The position numbers and the translations under genes were made by a program. Positions 1 to 8,612 of a stretch of 64,000 bases of DNA are shown here, one piece after another (positions within the stretch are counted from its first letter, which is position 1; the number at the start of each line of letters is the position of its first letter). Location: the NCBI RefSeq assembly GCF_001429505.1, contig NZ_LMJW01000019.1, positions 30,364 through 94,363 on the forward strand, in the 5' to 3' direction. A model generated the notes under the pieces. It ran no database searches, was not told where the DNA came from, and saw only the letters and a list, made by a program, of their open reading frames with translations. Source of the DNA: Allobosea sp. Root483D1 (GTDB taxonomy: Bacteria > Pseudomonadota > Alphaproteobacteria > Rhizobiales > Beijerinckiaceae).

Positions 1-117
1 ATGCCCCTGGCGCCGGCCCGGTATTGCGCCGCCGACCCCGCCGCGACTCAGCTTGCCTCACCGAACCAGGAGCAGCCGATCGACAGGCCACAACCGGATA
101 AGAAAAATCCCTTATAG
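1..117 (+). CDS. possible 3' end of a gene entering from the left edge
   Basis: The first 117 bases are open in frame 1 and end in TAG. The encoded tail is rich in Pro, Gln, Asp and Lys, like a disordered C-terminus. I cannot name a family. A short CTCTC/GAGAG hairpin at 118-132, followed by a pyrimidine-rich run, could be its terminator. The edge of the window hides the start, so this may also be chance. Confidence 0.3.
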   Translation: MPLAPARYCAADPAATQLASPNQEQPIDRPQPDKKNPL

Positions 118-275
118 CTCTCAAAAAGAGAGGAAAATTCTCTTCTCCTGCCTGGAGCCGGTCAAAATCCCTCGCTGCCGCGATACCGCCATTTTTATCT
201 CGGGATACGACTAAAGTCGCTCGCCCCGACATTGTGGCCGCACGGATCGTGCGGCGAAGAAGCAGTGAAGGTTGC

Positions 276-1283
276 ATGACGCAGCAGGGGCGCGCGCACT
301 ATCCAGCCGACGCAGAGCAGGATGACTTGCTGGCGCGTCATAATCAGTTCGAAACCGATAATGCTACCGCCGCCTGCCGGCAGACGATCCTCTTCGAGCG
401 CCAGGATTTTCTCGAACCGCTCGATCGGGAGGAGCCTTTTCGCATGTCGATCAACTCCGTGTTGCTCGACGATATCCGCATCAGCGCCGTGAAGACCAGC
501 GGCCACCGCGTGCGTCTTGTCGAGGACGAGAACGTCACCCTGCTGCTGCCCTGGACCGGAACAATCGAGACCGACGACATCGGCCGTCGGATCACCGCGA
601 ATACGGAATCGATGCTGATTCCGACGCCGGGAGCACGCACCACCGTCTGCGAGCCGGGCTATCTTGGGCTCGTGGTCCAGCTTCCGCTGACGCGGCTGCG
701 CAGCGCCGCTGCGCTCAACCCCGACGACCGCTGGCGCCCGGACGGACAGGCGCCGGGGCTGATGAGCGTCACCGCCGGGCAGGGTGCCGCGCTCGGCCGC
801 CATCTGCGCCATCTCGCCTACGAGCTCGACCAGCCGGATACGCTGCTCGTGGCACGCGGCGCCGCCAACGCCGCGGCGCTGATGGTGACCGAGCTGCTCG
901 GCTCCGCCTGGCAGGCGGGGGCGGCAGGCTCCGAACAGAGCGTCAGGTCGGCCGGCATGGCCCAGGTCGCGCTCGCCGAAGAGATCATGCGCGCGAAATC
1001 CGACGACGCGCTCTCGATCACGGCGCTCGCCGCCAGGGTCGGCGTCAGCACCCGATCGCTGCAGCTCGCCTTCCGCCAGTATCGCGGGGTCGGGCCGCGC
1101 CAGATCCTCGAGGATTTCCGCCTCGACGCCGCCCATGCCAGGCTGTTCGCCGCCGCGCCCGGGGACAACGTCACGCGGATCGCGCTCGATTGCGGCGTCA
1201 CTCATCTCGGCCGCTTCGCCACGCGCTACCGCACCCGTTTCGGCGAGACGCCGCTGGCGACCTTGCGCCGCCGCCGGAGCTGA
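276..1283 (+). CDS. AraC-family transcriptional regulator
   Basis: This 335-residue DNA-binding regulator has an N-terminal half resembling the AraC cupin-like sensory domain (AraC_binding_2 type) and a C-terminal double helix-turn-helix from about residue 235. The second recognition helix includes the stretch GVTHLGRFATRYRTRFGE, the usual AraC/XylS signature. I prefer ATG 276 because AGTGAAGG lies just upstream; an in-frame GTG at 234 would add 14 residues without a better ribosome site. It converges on the glutathione S-transferase gene with only 15 bases between the stops, so the two are not an operon. Its target and inducer are unknown. Confidence 0.85.
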   Translation: MTQQGRAHYPADAEQDDLLARHNQFETDNATAACRQTILFERQDFLEPLDREEPFRMSINSVLLDDIRISAVKTSGHRVRLVEDENVTLLLPWTGTIETDDIGRRITANTESMLIPTPGARTTVCEPGYLGLVVQLPLTRLRSAAALNPDDRWRPDGQAPGLMSVTAGQGAALGRHLRHLAYELDQPDTLLVARGAANAAALMVTELLGSAWQAGAAGSEQSVRSAGMAQVALAEEIMRAKSDDALSITALAARVGVSTRSLQLAFRQYRGVGPRQILEDFRLDAAHARLFAAAPGDNVTRIALDCGVTHLGRFATRYRTRFGETPLATLRRRRS

Positions 1284-1298
1284 CGGAGCCGCGGCGCG

Positions 1299-1928
1299 CT
1301 ATCCCGGCTGCACGCTGGCGAAGGCTTCGGCAATCCGCTGCGGCGCCGCCGGGCGGGCATACATGCGCTCGAGATAGCGCTGCAGCCGCGGGAAGCCGTC
1401 GAGCAATCCCACCTCGTTCGCCCAGTCCATCAGATAGGCGGTGACACAGTCGGTAGCCCCCATCTTGTCGCCGACGATGAAGTCGCGACCCTCCATATGG
1501 GCTTCCAGCACGGCCGCCATGCGCCGGAACTCCTCGCTGGCCAGCACGATGTCCTGCGGCAGCCGCTGCTCCTCGGGATAGAGGAAGCTGTGCTTGGTGA
1601 TGCGCCAGAGCGGCTGCTCCAGCTCGGTCATCGCGAACAGGATCCAGCGATAGGCCTGCGCCCGCTCGTCGAGATCATCCGGCAGCAGGCGCTTCTCCGG
1701 GAATTTCTCGGCCAGATAGAGGATGATCGCCGCCGATTCCGGCAGGACATTGTCGCCGTCGACCAGCACCGGCAGCTTGCCGGCCGGGTTGATCGCCAGG
1801 AATTCCGGCGTCTGCGCCTCGCCGCCGAGCAGGTCGACATGGATATAGTCGAACGGCACGCCGAGTTCCTTCAGGCCCCACAGGGCACGCAGCGTCCGCG
1901 TCGGCCCGAAGCCATAGAGCTTCATCAT
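1299..1928 (-). CDS. glutathione S-transferase family protein
   Basis: The 209-residue product is a normal-length cytosolic GST. The thioredoxin-like N-terminal domain starts MMKLYGFGPTRTLRALW and carries the cis-proline (NPAGKLPVL) and the ESAAI glutathione gamma-glutamyl contact. The all-helical C-terminal domain holds the conserved GATDCVTAYLMDWA segment. It probably conjugates glutathione to electrophiles or uses it in a lyase or isomerase reaction; the substrate cannot be read from sequence. AGGAG lies just upstream of two consecutive ATG codons. A 20-base imperfect palindrome lies directly upstream of that ribosome site, so a TetR-type repressor is likely. Confidence 0.92.
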   Translation of the reverse strand: MMKLYGFGPTRTLRALWGLKELGVPFDYIHVDLLGGEAQTPEFLAINPAGKLPVLVDGDNVLPESAAIILYLAEKFPEKRLLPDDLDERAQAYRWILFAMTELEQPLWRITKHSFLYPEEQRLPQDIVLASEEFRRMAAVLEAHMEGRDFIVGDKMGATDCVTAYLMDWANEVGLLDGFPRLQRYLERMYARPAAPQRIAEAFASVQPG

Positions 1929-1940
1929 CGCTCTCTCCTA

Positions 1941-1960
1941 TACATACCGATTGGTTTGTA
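1941..1960 (-). promoter_or_regulatory. imperfect palindrome, probable TetR-family operator
   Basis: TACATACCGA TTGGTTTGTA reads as two 10-base half-sites matching at 8 of 10 positions, plus one flanking A/T pair. It sits between the ribosome site and the likely promoter of the GST gene. The TACATACCG half-site resembles operators of several TetR-family regulators that control detoxification genes. No tetR gene is adjacent, so the regulator must be encoded elsewhere. Confidence 0.6.
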
Positions 1961-2135
1961 TTGACGGCACTCCGACTGACAACCTCTGTCAGCATTCTCG
2001 ATCGCGGCCTCCGGCAACGCCATCATCGCGCCACCATCGCGGCTAGTTTGACGCCTTCCTTCAGCTGCTGACACGGACAAGCGCTGGTTGCTGCGATCCT
2101 GAGTTCGAAAAGAGGGCCGACTGAGGAGGAGAACC

Positions 2136-2161
2136 GGAACAATTGACATCGTCGAAACGTA
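2136..2161 (+). promoter_or_regulatory. weak candidate EcfG (general stress) promoter
   Basis: GGAAC, 17 bases, then CGTA, about 90 bases before the VOC gene. The -35 is perfect, but the spacing is at the upper limit and the -10 differs from CGTT at the last base. Chance is quite possible. Confidence 0.3.
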
Positions 2162-2251
2162 GAATGTTGATATCAACTCAATAAGCGCGCATCGAACACA
2201 GCCGATGCGCGGACCGGACATGCCCCCTTGGGGGTGCAAGAGGAGACGACC

Positions 2252-2704
2252 ATGAAAATCGTGACCAGCCTGAGCTTCCGTGGCCAGTGCCGCGAGGCGT
2301 TCGAGTTCTACGCCAAGGTCCTCGGCGGCAAGATCACCGCTGCCATGCCCTATGGCGATGCGCCGCCCGGCATGGGCATGCCGGACACTGACGGCAAGTA
2401 CAAGACCTGGCTTATGCATTGCTGGCTCGAGGTCGGTGACCAGGCGCTGATGGGCGCCGACATGGATGTCGACTGGGCCCAGAATATCGACAAGCCCAAG
2501 AACGGCTTCGACGTCACCCTGCACACCAATGACAAGGCGGAAGGCCAGCGCTGGTTCGATCAGCTCGCCGACGGCGGCAAGACCGTGATGCCGTTCAGCG
2601 AGACCTTCTGGTCGCCCGGCTTCGGCTCGCTCGTCGACAAGTTCGGCGTGCCGTGGATGGTGAACACCATCCCGACCGGCGACTGGAAGCCACCGCAGGG
2701 CTGA
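2252..2704 (+). CDS. VOC-superfamily (PhnB/YdcA-like glyoxalase fold) protein
   Basis: This 150-residue protein has the two-module beta-alpha-beta fold of the vicinal oxygen chelate family in its PhnB branch. It opens with FRGQCREAFEFYAKVLGG and ends with a segment on a WSPGFGSLVDKFGVPWMVN pattern. PhnB-like proteins are mostly uncharacterised, and the usual metal ligands are not all conserved in them, so no reaction is assigned. Start ATG 2252 is chosen because AGAGGAGA stands just upstream; an in-frame upstream start at 2228 lacks this. It is divergent from the GST gene across about 320 bases. Confidence 0.88.
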   Translation: MKIVTSLSFRGQCREAFEFYAKVLGGKITAAMPYGDAPPGMGMPDTDGKYKTWLMHCWLEVGDQALMGADMDVDWAQNIDKPKNGFDVTLHTNDKAEGQRWFDQLADGGKTVMPFSETFWSPGFGSLVDKFGVPWMVNTIPTGDWKPPQG

Positions 2705-2823
2705 TCGCTCGGGCTCGAACACCCATTGAGAAGGCGGCCGGGCATAAGCTCCGGCCGCCCGGGCGTGGTCGTGGCGCGCCGCTGCTGATAGGGAGAGCCC
2801 GATCAGCAAAAGGCCGTGACCTC

Positions 2824-3471
2824 ATGACCGCCCGTTTCACCGAGACCCTCCGCCTCGCCAGCCAGCCGGCCTGGTCGCAATCCGTCGGCCACCGCTTCGT
2901 CACTGAGTTGCTCGATGGCACGGTCTCCGACGCGGTCATGGGCCGCTACCTGATCCAGGATCACCGCTTCCTCGACAGCTTCCTGACGCTGCTGGGCGCC
3001 GCGCTCGCCAGCTCCGATAGCTTTGAGGCACGCATCCGCTTCGGGCGCTTCATCGGCATGGTCAGCGGCGAGGAGAACACCTATTTCCTGCGCTCCTTCG
3101 CGGCGCTCGGCGTCAGCGAGCAGGAGCGAATAGCGCCTGCCGATAGCAAGCCCACCGCCGGCTTCAAGGCAATCATGCGCGAAGCCGCCGCGACGCGTTC
3201 CTACGCCGCCGCCCTCTCCGTGTTGGTGGTGGCCGAATGGCTCTACCTCGACTGGGCCCAGCAGGCGTCGCAGCCACTCCCGGCGAACTTCGTCCATGCC
3301 GAATGGATCACGCTGCACGACAATCCCGACTTCCGCGATTTCGTCGGCTTCCTGCGGGCCGAGCTCGACCGCGTCGGCCCGGGAGAAGCGGAAACAAGCC
3401 GGGACTTCTTCCTGCGCACCGTCGCGCTGGAGAAGGCGTTCTTCGACGCGGCCTATGACGGCGAGGCCTGA
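2824..3471 (+). CDS. tenA: TenA-family thiaminase II / aminopyrimidine aminohydrolase
   Basis: This 215-residue protein matches the TenA fold (PF03070): an early LIQDHRFLDSF helix, the SGEENTYFLRSF region and VAEWLYLDWA. The family hydrolyses thiamin or its degraded aminopyrimidines to regenerate HMP. The protein has no cysteine at all, so it belongs to the TenA_E-like class that lacks the catalytic Cys of TenA_C. Start ATG 2824 follows AAAAGG. It lies 60 bases before a TPP riboswitch and an HMP-type ABC transporter, which supports a role in thiamin salvage, though the riboswitch is downstream of tenA and cannot control it in cis. Confidence 0.9.
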   Translation: MTARFTETLRLASQPAWSQSVGHRFVTELLDGTVSDAVMGRYLIQDHRFLDSFLTLLGAALASSDSFEARIRFGRFIGMVSGEENTYFLRSFAALGVSEQERIAPADSKPTAGFKAIMREAAATRSYAAALSVLVVAEWLYLDWAQQASQPLPANFVHAEWITLHDNPDFRDFVGFLRAELDRVGPGEAETSRDFFLRTVALEKAFFDAAYDGEA

Positions 3472-3532
3472 CCGGCTCCGTCTCGCCTGAGGCAGACGTG
3501 ACAGGCAGGGGCCGCTCTGTCACAAGGGCGAT

Positions 3533-3618
3533 CGAGAGACGGGGGCGTTCGCCGCAAGGCGAGCTGAGAAGCACCCTTCGAACCTGAACCAGATCATGCT
3601 GGCGGAGGGAGTCGCTCG
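3533..3618 (+). promoter_or_regulatory. TPP riboswitch (THI element)
   Basis: The conserved TPP-binding core is present in order: GGGGGCG, then GCTGAGA, ACCCTTCGAACCTGA, ACCAGATCATGCTGGCGGAG and GGGA. The closing helix P1 pairs 3533-3540 with 3611-3618 with one mismatch. TPP riboswitches turn off thiamin biosynthesis or uptake genes when TPP is abundant. It stands in the leader of the following transporter genes. Confidence 0.95.
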
Positions 3619-3724
3619 GGGCAGCCTCGTCAGCGCTTATCCCCGCGCCCGCCTTCCACCGGAAAGGCGAGCCTTGACGACGCACGGCGCGACAGAGCGG
3701 AGAGGACCTTCCGCAAGGCCGGTG

Positions 3725-4468
3725 ATGGCCGCGCTCGCTCCGGCCCTGCGCACCATCCTCGTCCTGCTTCTGGCCTGGCAAAGCGCGATCTGGCTGTTCC
3801 AGCCGCCGCGCTACATCCTGCCCTCGCCGCTCGACGTCGCTCTCGCCTTCCAGCGCCAGCCCGGCTTCCTCGCCAGTCACAGCCTGACCACCATGGCCGA
3901 AATCGCGCTCGGCTTCGCGCTCGGCTCGCTGTTCGGGGCGCTGACGGCGCTCGCCATCGTGGCGCTGCCGCGGCTCGGGCGCCTGCTCTGGCCGGTGCTG
4001 CTCGTGCTGCAGTCCTTCCCGGTCTTCGTCATCGCACCGCTTTTGGTCGTCTGGTTCGGCTTCGGCATGGGCTCGAAGGTGATCATGGCGACGATCATCA
4101 TCTTCTTCCCGGTCGCCTCCGCCTTCGCCGACGGCCTGCGCCGGACCGACCCCGAGCTGATCGACGCCACCGCGCTGACCTCGGCGACGCATTGGCAGAC
4201 GCTGCGCTATGTCCGCCTGCCGCTCGCCATGCCCGCTTTGCTCACCGGCCTGCGCGTCGCTGCCCCGCTGGCCCCGCTCGGCGCCGTGATCGGCGAATGG
4301 GTCGGCTCCTCGGCCGGGCTCGGCTTCGTCATGGTCCAGGCCAATGCCCGCATGCAGACCGACACGGTTTTCGCCGCGATGACGGTGCTCGCCGTGCTCA
4401 GCCTGGTTCTGCGCCATCTCGTCGATGCGCTCGGCCCGCGCCTCATTCCCTGGGCGGGCGAACAATGA
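3725..4468 (+). CDS. thiX: ABC transporter permease, ThiX-like (HMP/thiamin precursor uptake)
   Basis: This inner-membrane permease of about 247 residues has five to six hydrophobic segments and the binding-protein-dependent transport motif with the EAA loop (about DATALTSATHWQTLRYVRLPL). Its place behind a TPP riboswitch and immediately before a THI5-like binding protein marks it as the ThiX component of an HMP-type importer. The start is uncertain: ATG 3725 (or GTG 3722) starts right at the hydrophobic region, while TTG 3674 has a better AAAGGCGA ribosome site and would add 17 residues. No ATPase partner (ThiZ) occurs in the window. The stop overlaps the next ATG (ATGA). Confidence 0.9.
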   Translation: MAALAPALRTILVLLLAWQSAIWLFQPPRYILPSPLDVALAFQRQPGFLASHSLTTMAEIALGFALGSLFGALTALAIVALPRLGRLLWPVLLVLQSFPVFVIAPLLVVWFGFGMGSKVIMATIIIFFPVASAFADGLRRTDPELIDATALTSATHWQTLRYVRLPLAMPALLTGLRVAAPLAPLGAVIGEWVGSSAGLGFVMVQANARMQTDTVFAAMTVLAVLSLVLRHLVDALGPRLIPWAGEQ

Positions 4469-4512
4469 CGCCGCCCCGTTTCAAGCCGATCACGCAGAAG
4501 GACTTCGCCTGA
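4465..4512 (+). CDS. 15-codon micro-ORF coupled between permease and binding protein
   Basis: The frame MTPPRFKPITQKDFA starts in the ATGA overlap with the permease stop and ends in a TGATG overlap with the start of the binding-protein gene. It therefore bridges the two genes with no gap. It has no recognisable domain. It may simply keep ribosomes moving (translational coupling), or be what is left of a deleted gene such as the missing ATPase. Function is unknown. Confidence 0.45.
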   Translation: MTPPRFKPITQKDFA

Positions 4513-5471
4513 TGACCCTACGCGCCCCAACCAGACGCGCCCTCATGGCTGCCGGCTTCGCCCTGGCCGCCGGCCTCGCCAGCCCGGCGCGCGCCGCCGA
4601 CAAGCTCACGGTGATGCTCGAATGGTTCGTCAACCCGGACCATGCGTCCTTGGTCGTCGCGCAGCAGCTCGGCCTGTTCAAGGAAGCCGGGCTCGAGGTC
4701 ACTATGGTGCCGCCCTCCGATCCCTCCGCTGTGCCGCGCCTCGTCGCCGCCGGCCAGGCCGATATCGGCATCCACTACCAGCCCAATCTCTATCTCGACC
4801 ACGCCGCCGGCATCCCGATCGTCCGCGTCGGCACCTTGGTCGAGACGCCGCTCAACAGCGTCATCGTCAAGGCCGACGGGCCGATCAAGAGCCTCGCCGA
4901 TCTCAAGGGCAAGACCATCGGCTATGCCGTCTCCGGCACAGAGACCACTTTGCTCGGCCAGATGCTGGCCAAGGCGGGCCTCAAGCTCGAAGACGTCAAG
5001 CTGGTCAACGTCAACTTCGCACTCTCGGCCGCGTTGATCAGCGGCCGGGTCGACGCCACCATCGGCGGCTACCGCAATTTCGAGCTGACCCAGCTGAAGC
5101 TCGAAGGCCATCCCGGCACCGCCTTCTACCCCGAGGAGCACGGCGTTCCCGCCTATGACGAGTTGATCCTGATCACGCGCCGCGACGCTATCGGCGACGC
5201 CCGCCTGCCGCGCTTCCTCGACGCGATCGAGAAGGCGGCGCTCTATTTGACCAATCATCCGCAGGAGGCCTGGAAGCTCTTCATCGCGGCCCATCCCGAT
5301 CTCGACGACGCGCTCAACCGCCAGGCCTGGATCGACACGATGCCGCGCTTCGCCAAGCGCCCGCGCGCCCTCGACACCAGCCGCTACGAGCGCTTCGGCG
5401 CCTTCCTTGTCGAGCGCGGGCTGATCCAGAAGGCCCCGGCGCTCGCCGAGATCGCGGGCGAGGTGAAATAG
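4512..5471 (+). CDS. thiY: THI5/NMT1-like substrate-binding protein, ThiY-like
   Basis: This 319-residue periplasmic protein begins with a signal peptide that has a twin-Arg-like TRRALMAAGFALAAG segment and an ASPARA cleavage site. The mature part starts with LTVMLEWFVNPDHASLVVAQ, the NMT1/THI5 signature shared with ThiY. Further conserved blocks include SLADLKGKTIGYAVSGTE. ThiY proteins bind formylaminopyrimidine or HMP precursors and deliver them to the ThiX permease. It is co-transcribed with the permease under the TPP riboswitch. The exact pyrimidine bound is an inference from context. Confidence 0.9.
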   Translation: MTLRAPTRRALMAAGFALAAGLASPARAADKLTVMLEWFVNPDHASLVVAQQLGLFKEAGLEVTMVPPSDPSAVPRLVAAGQADIGIHYQPNLYLDHAAGIPIVRVGTLVETPLNSVIVKADGPIKSLADLKGKTIGYAVSGTETTLLGQMLAKAGLKLEDVKLVNVNFALSAALISGRVDATIGGYRNFELTQLKLEGHPGTAFYPEEHGVPAYDELILITRRDAIGDARLPRFLDAIEKAALYLTNHPQEAWKLFIAAHPDLDDALNRQAWIDTMPRFAKRPRALDTSRYERFGAFLVERGLIQKAPALAEIAGEVK

Positions 5472-5646
5472 CGGACGGATTGCGGCGGCAGGCCTGTCTG
5501 TCGCCGCGCCCTAACCCGCGCCCACATCAGAGCCGCTCTGTGCTGATGGCTCTGGGTTTGGCGCCGAGCGCGATGCTATGAGCCGACTTCGCAGTTATCG
5601 GGCGCCCTCGCCCGGAATCGGAGCTGCGCCCGGCGAAATCATCCGC

Positions 5647-6870
5647 ATGAACGTCAGCAAGCCGATCGCCTCCACCCGCCGCGCCGACCTGCCGGTGCTG
5701 TTCGCGCTCAGCGCGACGCATCTGCTCAACGACATGATCCAGTCGCTGATCCCGGCGATCTATCCGATCATCAAGACGGCCTATGCGCTGGATTTCGGCC
5801 AGATCGGCCTGATCACGCTGACCTTCCAGATCACCGCCTCATTGCTGCAGCCGCTCGTCGGGCACTACACCGACAAGAACCCGATGCCCTATTCGATGGT
5901 GGTCGGCATGGGCTGCACGCTGACCGGGCTGATCGGCCTCGCCTATGCCGGCAGCTATCCGCTGCTCTTGCTCGCGGCGGCCTGCGTCGGCCTGGGGTCC
6001 TCGATCTTCCATCCGGAAGCGACCCGCATGGCGCGCAATGCATCGGGCGGCCAGCAGGGGCTGGCGCAGGGCATCTTCCAGGTCGGCGGCCAGAGCGGCG
6101 GCGCACTCGGCCCGCTGCTCGCCGCCTTCATCATCGTACCGCGCGGCCAGACCAGCGTCGCCTGGTTCTCGGCCGCAGCCCTGCTCGCCATGGTCCTGAT
6201 GGTCTGGACGGCGCGCCGCTATGCCGAGCTGAGCAAGGCGGCCGCTGCCGCCGCCGCGGCGAAGCCCGCGAAGGTCGCGGCGGCCGCGCCCGCGGCGCCC
6301 GCGCATTCGAAGGGCCAGATCGCCTTCGCGATCACCATCCTCGTCATCCTGCTGTTCTCGAAGAACGCCTACTCGTCGAGCTTCAGCTCGTATTACACCT
6401 TCTATCTGATCGGGAAGTTCGGCGTCTCGGTGCAGGCTTCGCAGCTGATGCTGTTCCTCTTCCTCGCCGCCGCGGCCGTCGGGGCGCTCGCCGGCGGCAT
6501 CATCGGCGACAGGGTCGGCCGCAACCGCATCCTCTGGTTCTCGATCCTCGGCGCCCTGCCCTTCTCGCTGATGCTGCCCTTCGCCGACCTTTTCTGGACC
6601 GGCGTGCTGACGGTGGTGATCAACCTGATCATGGCGAGTTCCTTCGCCGCGATCCTGATCTACGCCATGGAGCTGATGCCGGGCCGGATCGGCCTGATCG
6701 GCGGCCTGTTCTACGGCCTGTCCTTCGGCCTCGGCGGACTCGCGGCAGCGATCCTCGGCGAAGTCGCCGACTGGATCGGCATCGAGGCGGTCTACCGCAT
6801 CTGCGCCTTCCTGCCGGCGATCGGCCTGCTCGCCTGGTTCCTGCCGAAGGTCGAGCATCGGAGGGGGTAG
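5647..6870 (+). CDS. fsr: MFS transporter, fosmidomycin-resistance (Fsr) type
   Basis: This integral membrane protein of about 407 residues has 12 predicted helices in two halves split by an Ala/Lys-rich loop near residue 200. ATHLLNDMIQSLIPAIYPI in helix 1, LVGHYTDKNP after helix 2 and GSSIFHPEATRMARNASGGQ are typical of the Fsr branch of the major facilitator superfamily, which exports fosmidomycin and other small molecules. The second half has GDRVGRNRILW. ATG 5647 is preferred over 5578 because the family begins just before the DLPVLF helix, though the ribosome site is weak. The true substrate is unknown. Confidence 0.9.
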   Translation: MNVSKPIASTRRADLPVLFALSATHLLNDMIQSLIPAIYPIIKTAYALDFGQIGLITLTFQITASLLQPLVGHYTDKNPMPYSMVVGMGCTLTGLIGLAYAGSYPLLLLAAACVGLGSSIFHPEATRMARNASGGQQGLAQGIFQVGGQSGGALGPLLAAFIIVPRGQTSVAWFSAAALLAMVLMVWTARRYAELSKAAAAAAAAKPAKVAAAAPAAPAHSKGQIAFAITILVILLFSKNAYSSSFSSYYTFYLIGKFGVSVQASQLMLFLFLAAAAVGALAGGIIGDRVGRNRILWFSILGALPFSLMLPFADLFWTGVLTVVINLIMASSFAAILIYAMELMPGRIGLIGGLFYGLSFGLGGLAAAILGEVADWIGIEAVYRICAFLPAIGLLAWFLPKVEHRRG

Positions 6871-6976
6871 AATTCGCTACTGCCGCCAGCAGGACCGAGG
6901 TCTGGTCACACGATCGGAGCAGGCCATCGTTGCGGCAAATTGCTTGCCGCAAGACAACATTGGGACGTGATTTTCA

Positions 6977-7303
6977 ATGATCTACGAAATGCGGGTGTAT
7001 CGCTGCTTGCCTGGTCGGCTTCCGGCTTTGCTCGACCGTTTTGACAAGGCCACACTGAAACTGTGGGACAAGCACGGCATCCGGCAAGCCGGATTCTTCA
7101 CCACGCTGATCGGGGAGTCCAATCAGGACCTGACCTATTTCCTGGCCTGGGAATCGCTTGCCGAGCGCGAGACGAAATGGACGGCGTTTGCGACCGATCC
7201 GGACTGGACCGAGGCGCGCACCAAGAGTGAAGCGGACGGCCAGATTGTCGGCAACATCGTCAGCCAGATTTTGGCGCCGACGGCCTTCTCCGCGGTGAAG
7301 TAA
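6977..7303 (+). CDS. NIPSNAP-family protein
   Basis: The 108-residue product begins MIYEMRVYRCLPGRLPAL, the classic NIPSNAP start, and ends with the ferredoxin-like repeat segment. Bacterial single-domain NIPSNAP proteins are dimeric alpha-beta barrels, often beside catabolic enzymes, with no agreed reaction. It is a single gene here, separated from the Fsr gene by about 100 bases and followed by a strong hairpin. Length is typical for the family. Confidence 0.9.
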   Translation: MIYEMRVYRCLPGRLPALLDRFDKATLKLWDKHGIRQAGFFTTLIGESNQDLTYFLAWESLAERETKWTAFATDPDWTEARTKSEADGQIVGNIVSQILAPTAFSAVK

Positions 7304-7340
7304 GCGCCGGGCAGGCGATTGCCTCTGCCAAAACAAGAGC

Positions 7341-7364
7341 AGCAAGGGCGATGTCGCCCTTGCT
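7341..7364 (+). terminator. hairpin downstream of the NIPSNAP gene
   Basis: AGCAAGGGCGA at 7341-7351 pairs perfectly with TCGCCCTTGCT at 7354-7364. There is no T-run behind it, so it may be a Rho-assisted terminator or an mRNA-end stabiliser. Confidence 0.55.
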
Positions 7365-7553
7365 GTCAGTTGAGTTGACGCCCTTGTAGTTGCGCAGCCG
7401 TGGCAACGGTCCGGAGTTCGTCGCCAAGGCCAGTCGGGCTTGTGGTACCCCGGCACGGTGGCCGACCGCCGCGCCGCCAGCATTCGGCCAGCGACAAGGT
7501 CGGGCGGAAAGCTACCGCTGCTTGCCGGGACAATCGAGCGAGGCTGATGCCTT

Positions 7554-8570
7554 CTACGATGCAGGCTGCGCTTCCGGCATCTTCCACGTGCCGCTCAGGA
7601 ACACGGCGCGAGGGCGGTAGAGCCGGAATGTGTAATTCCACCCCTGCGTGATCGGCAGGCAGTTCGCGATCTTGCCGTCGCAGCCGGCGAACTGGATGTC
7701 GATCGCGCCATCGGCGCTTGTCTTGCCGGTGATGCTGTTGACCGAATAGGCGTCGTAGTCGTTCTTCTGGAAGAAGCCCTTGTCGTTGTAGACGCTGATC
7801 GACCAGAACGCGTCGACGGGGACATCCTTGACCCTGAGCTTGTAGACCGTCTTGCCATCGTTTTTGGCCGGAGTGAACGACAGGTAGGATGCGTCCTTGT
7901 CGGGGTTGCCACCCCAGCCGGCTGCCGTGCCGATGAGGTGCATGACCGGATCGACCTTCCCCTTCGGGCCGAAAGCGTTGGCGAAGCTGCCCGATGATGC
8001 GGCGGACAACGCTTCGAGCGCATCACGGATCTTCTTCTGCTGAGCCAGGTCCCAGTTCGGGGCCTCGAACTTGCCGACCGATTTCTGCTCCACCTTCAGC
8101 GCATCCTGCAGGGCATGAACCTGCGCGAGGTCCTTAGCGTCGTTGGGATCGACGAGGATACGGACCGCGATGAACACATAGCGGGTGCCGACCTTGTCCT
8201 TGGTGAGCGTCGTGCGGCCCGGCTTGTAGACCACCATCGGGGTGTAATGGTCTTCGCTGATGACCTGCATCGAGATGAAGCGCTTGCCGGCATCGGGAAG
8301 GGTGATGGTCACCGGGCCGGCGTCGAGGTCGAAAAGCGCCTGGGAATAGAGCGTATCCCGGTTCATCCGGACCACAGGCTGGTTGTCGATCGGCGTCGGC
8401 GCCCTGGTGTGGACGAACTTGCCAAGGGCACCGGCGTTGGCCGTCTTGACCATATAGAAATCGCTCTCGGCTCGCTTGAAGTTGTCGAGATTGACCGGAA
8501 CGGGCTGTGCGGACGCCACGCACGGCGCGAGAACCAGGAAACCCAGGCTGTAGACCAGCTTCATTCGCAT
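7554..8570 (-). CDS. exported DUF1254/DUF1214-domain protein
   Basis: This protein of about 338 residues has a signal peptide (LVYSLGFLVLAPCVASAQ), an N-terminal DUF1254 segment (about residues 25-130, including TPIDNQPVVRMNRDTLYS) and a C-terminal DUF1214 segment (about 225-320, including FWSISVYN and NYTFRLYRP). The family is exported and functionally obscure. Start 8570 gives GAGG at good spacing; a further ATG at 8585 is possible. It follows the acid phosphatase gene by about 40 bases on the same strand, so the two are probably co-transcribed. It is shorter than the second family member at 52572-54086. Confidence 0.88.
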   Translation of the reverse strand: MRMKLVYSLGFLVLAPCVASAQPVPVNLDNFKRAESDFYMVKTANAGALGKFVHTRAPTPIDNQPVVRMNRDTLYSQALFDLDAGPVTITLPDAGKRFISMQVISEDHYTPMVVYKPGRTTLTKDKVGTRYVFIAVRILVDPNDAKDLAQVHALQDALKVEQKSVGKFEAPNWDLAQQKKIRDALEALSAASSGSFANAFGPKGKVDPVMHLIGTAAGWGGNPDKDASYLSFTPAKNDGKTVYKLRVKDVPVDAFWSISVYNDKGFFQKNDYDAYSVNSITGKTSADGAIDIQFAGCDGKIANCLPITQGWNYTFRLYRPRAVFLSGTWKMPEAQPAS

Positions 8571-8612
8571 CGAACGGTACCTCATTGGTGTCTTTGATCG
8601 ATTTGCTCGTCG

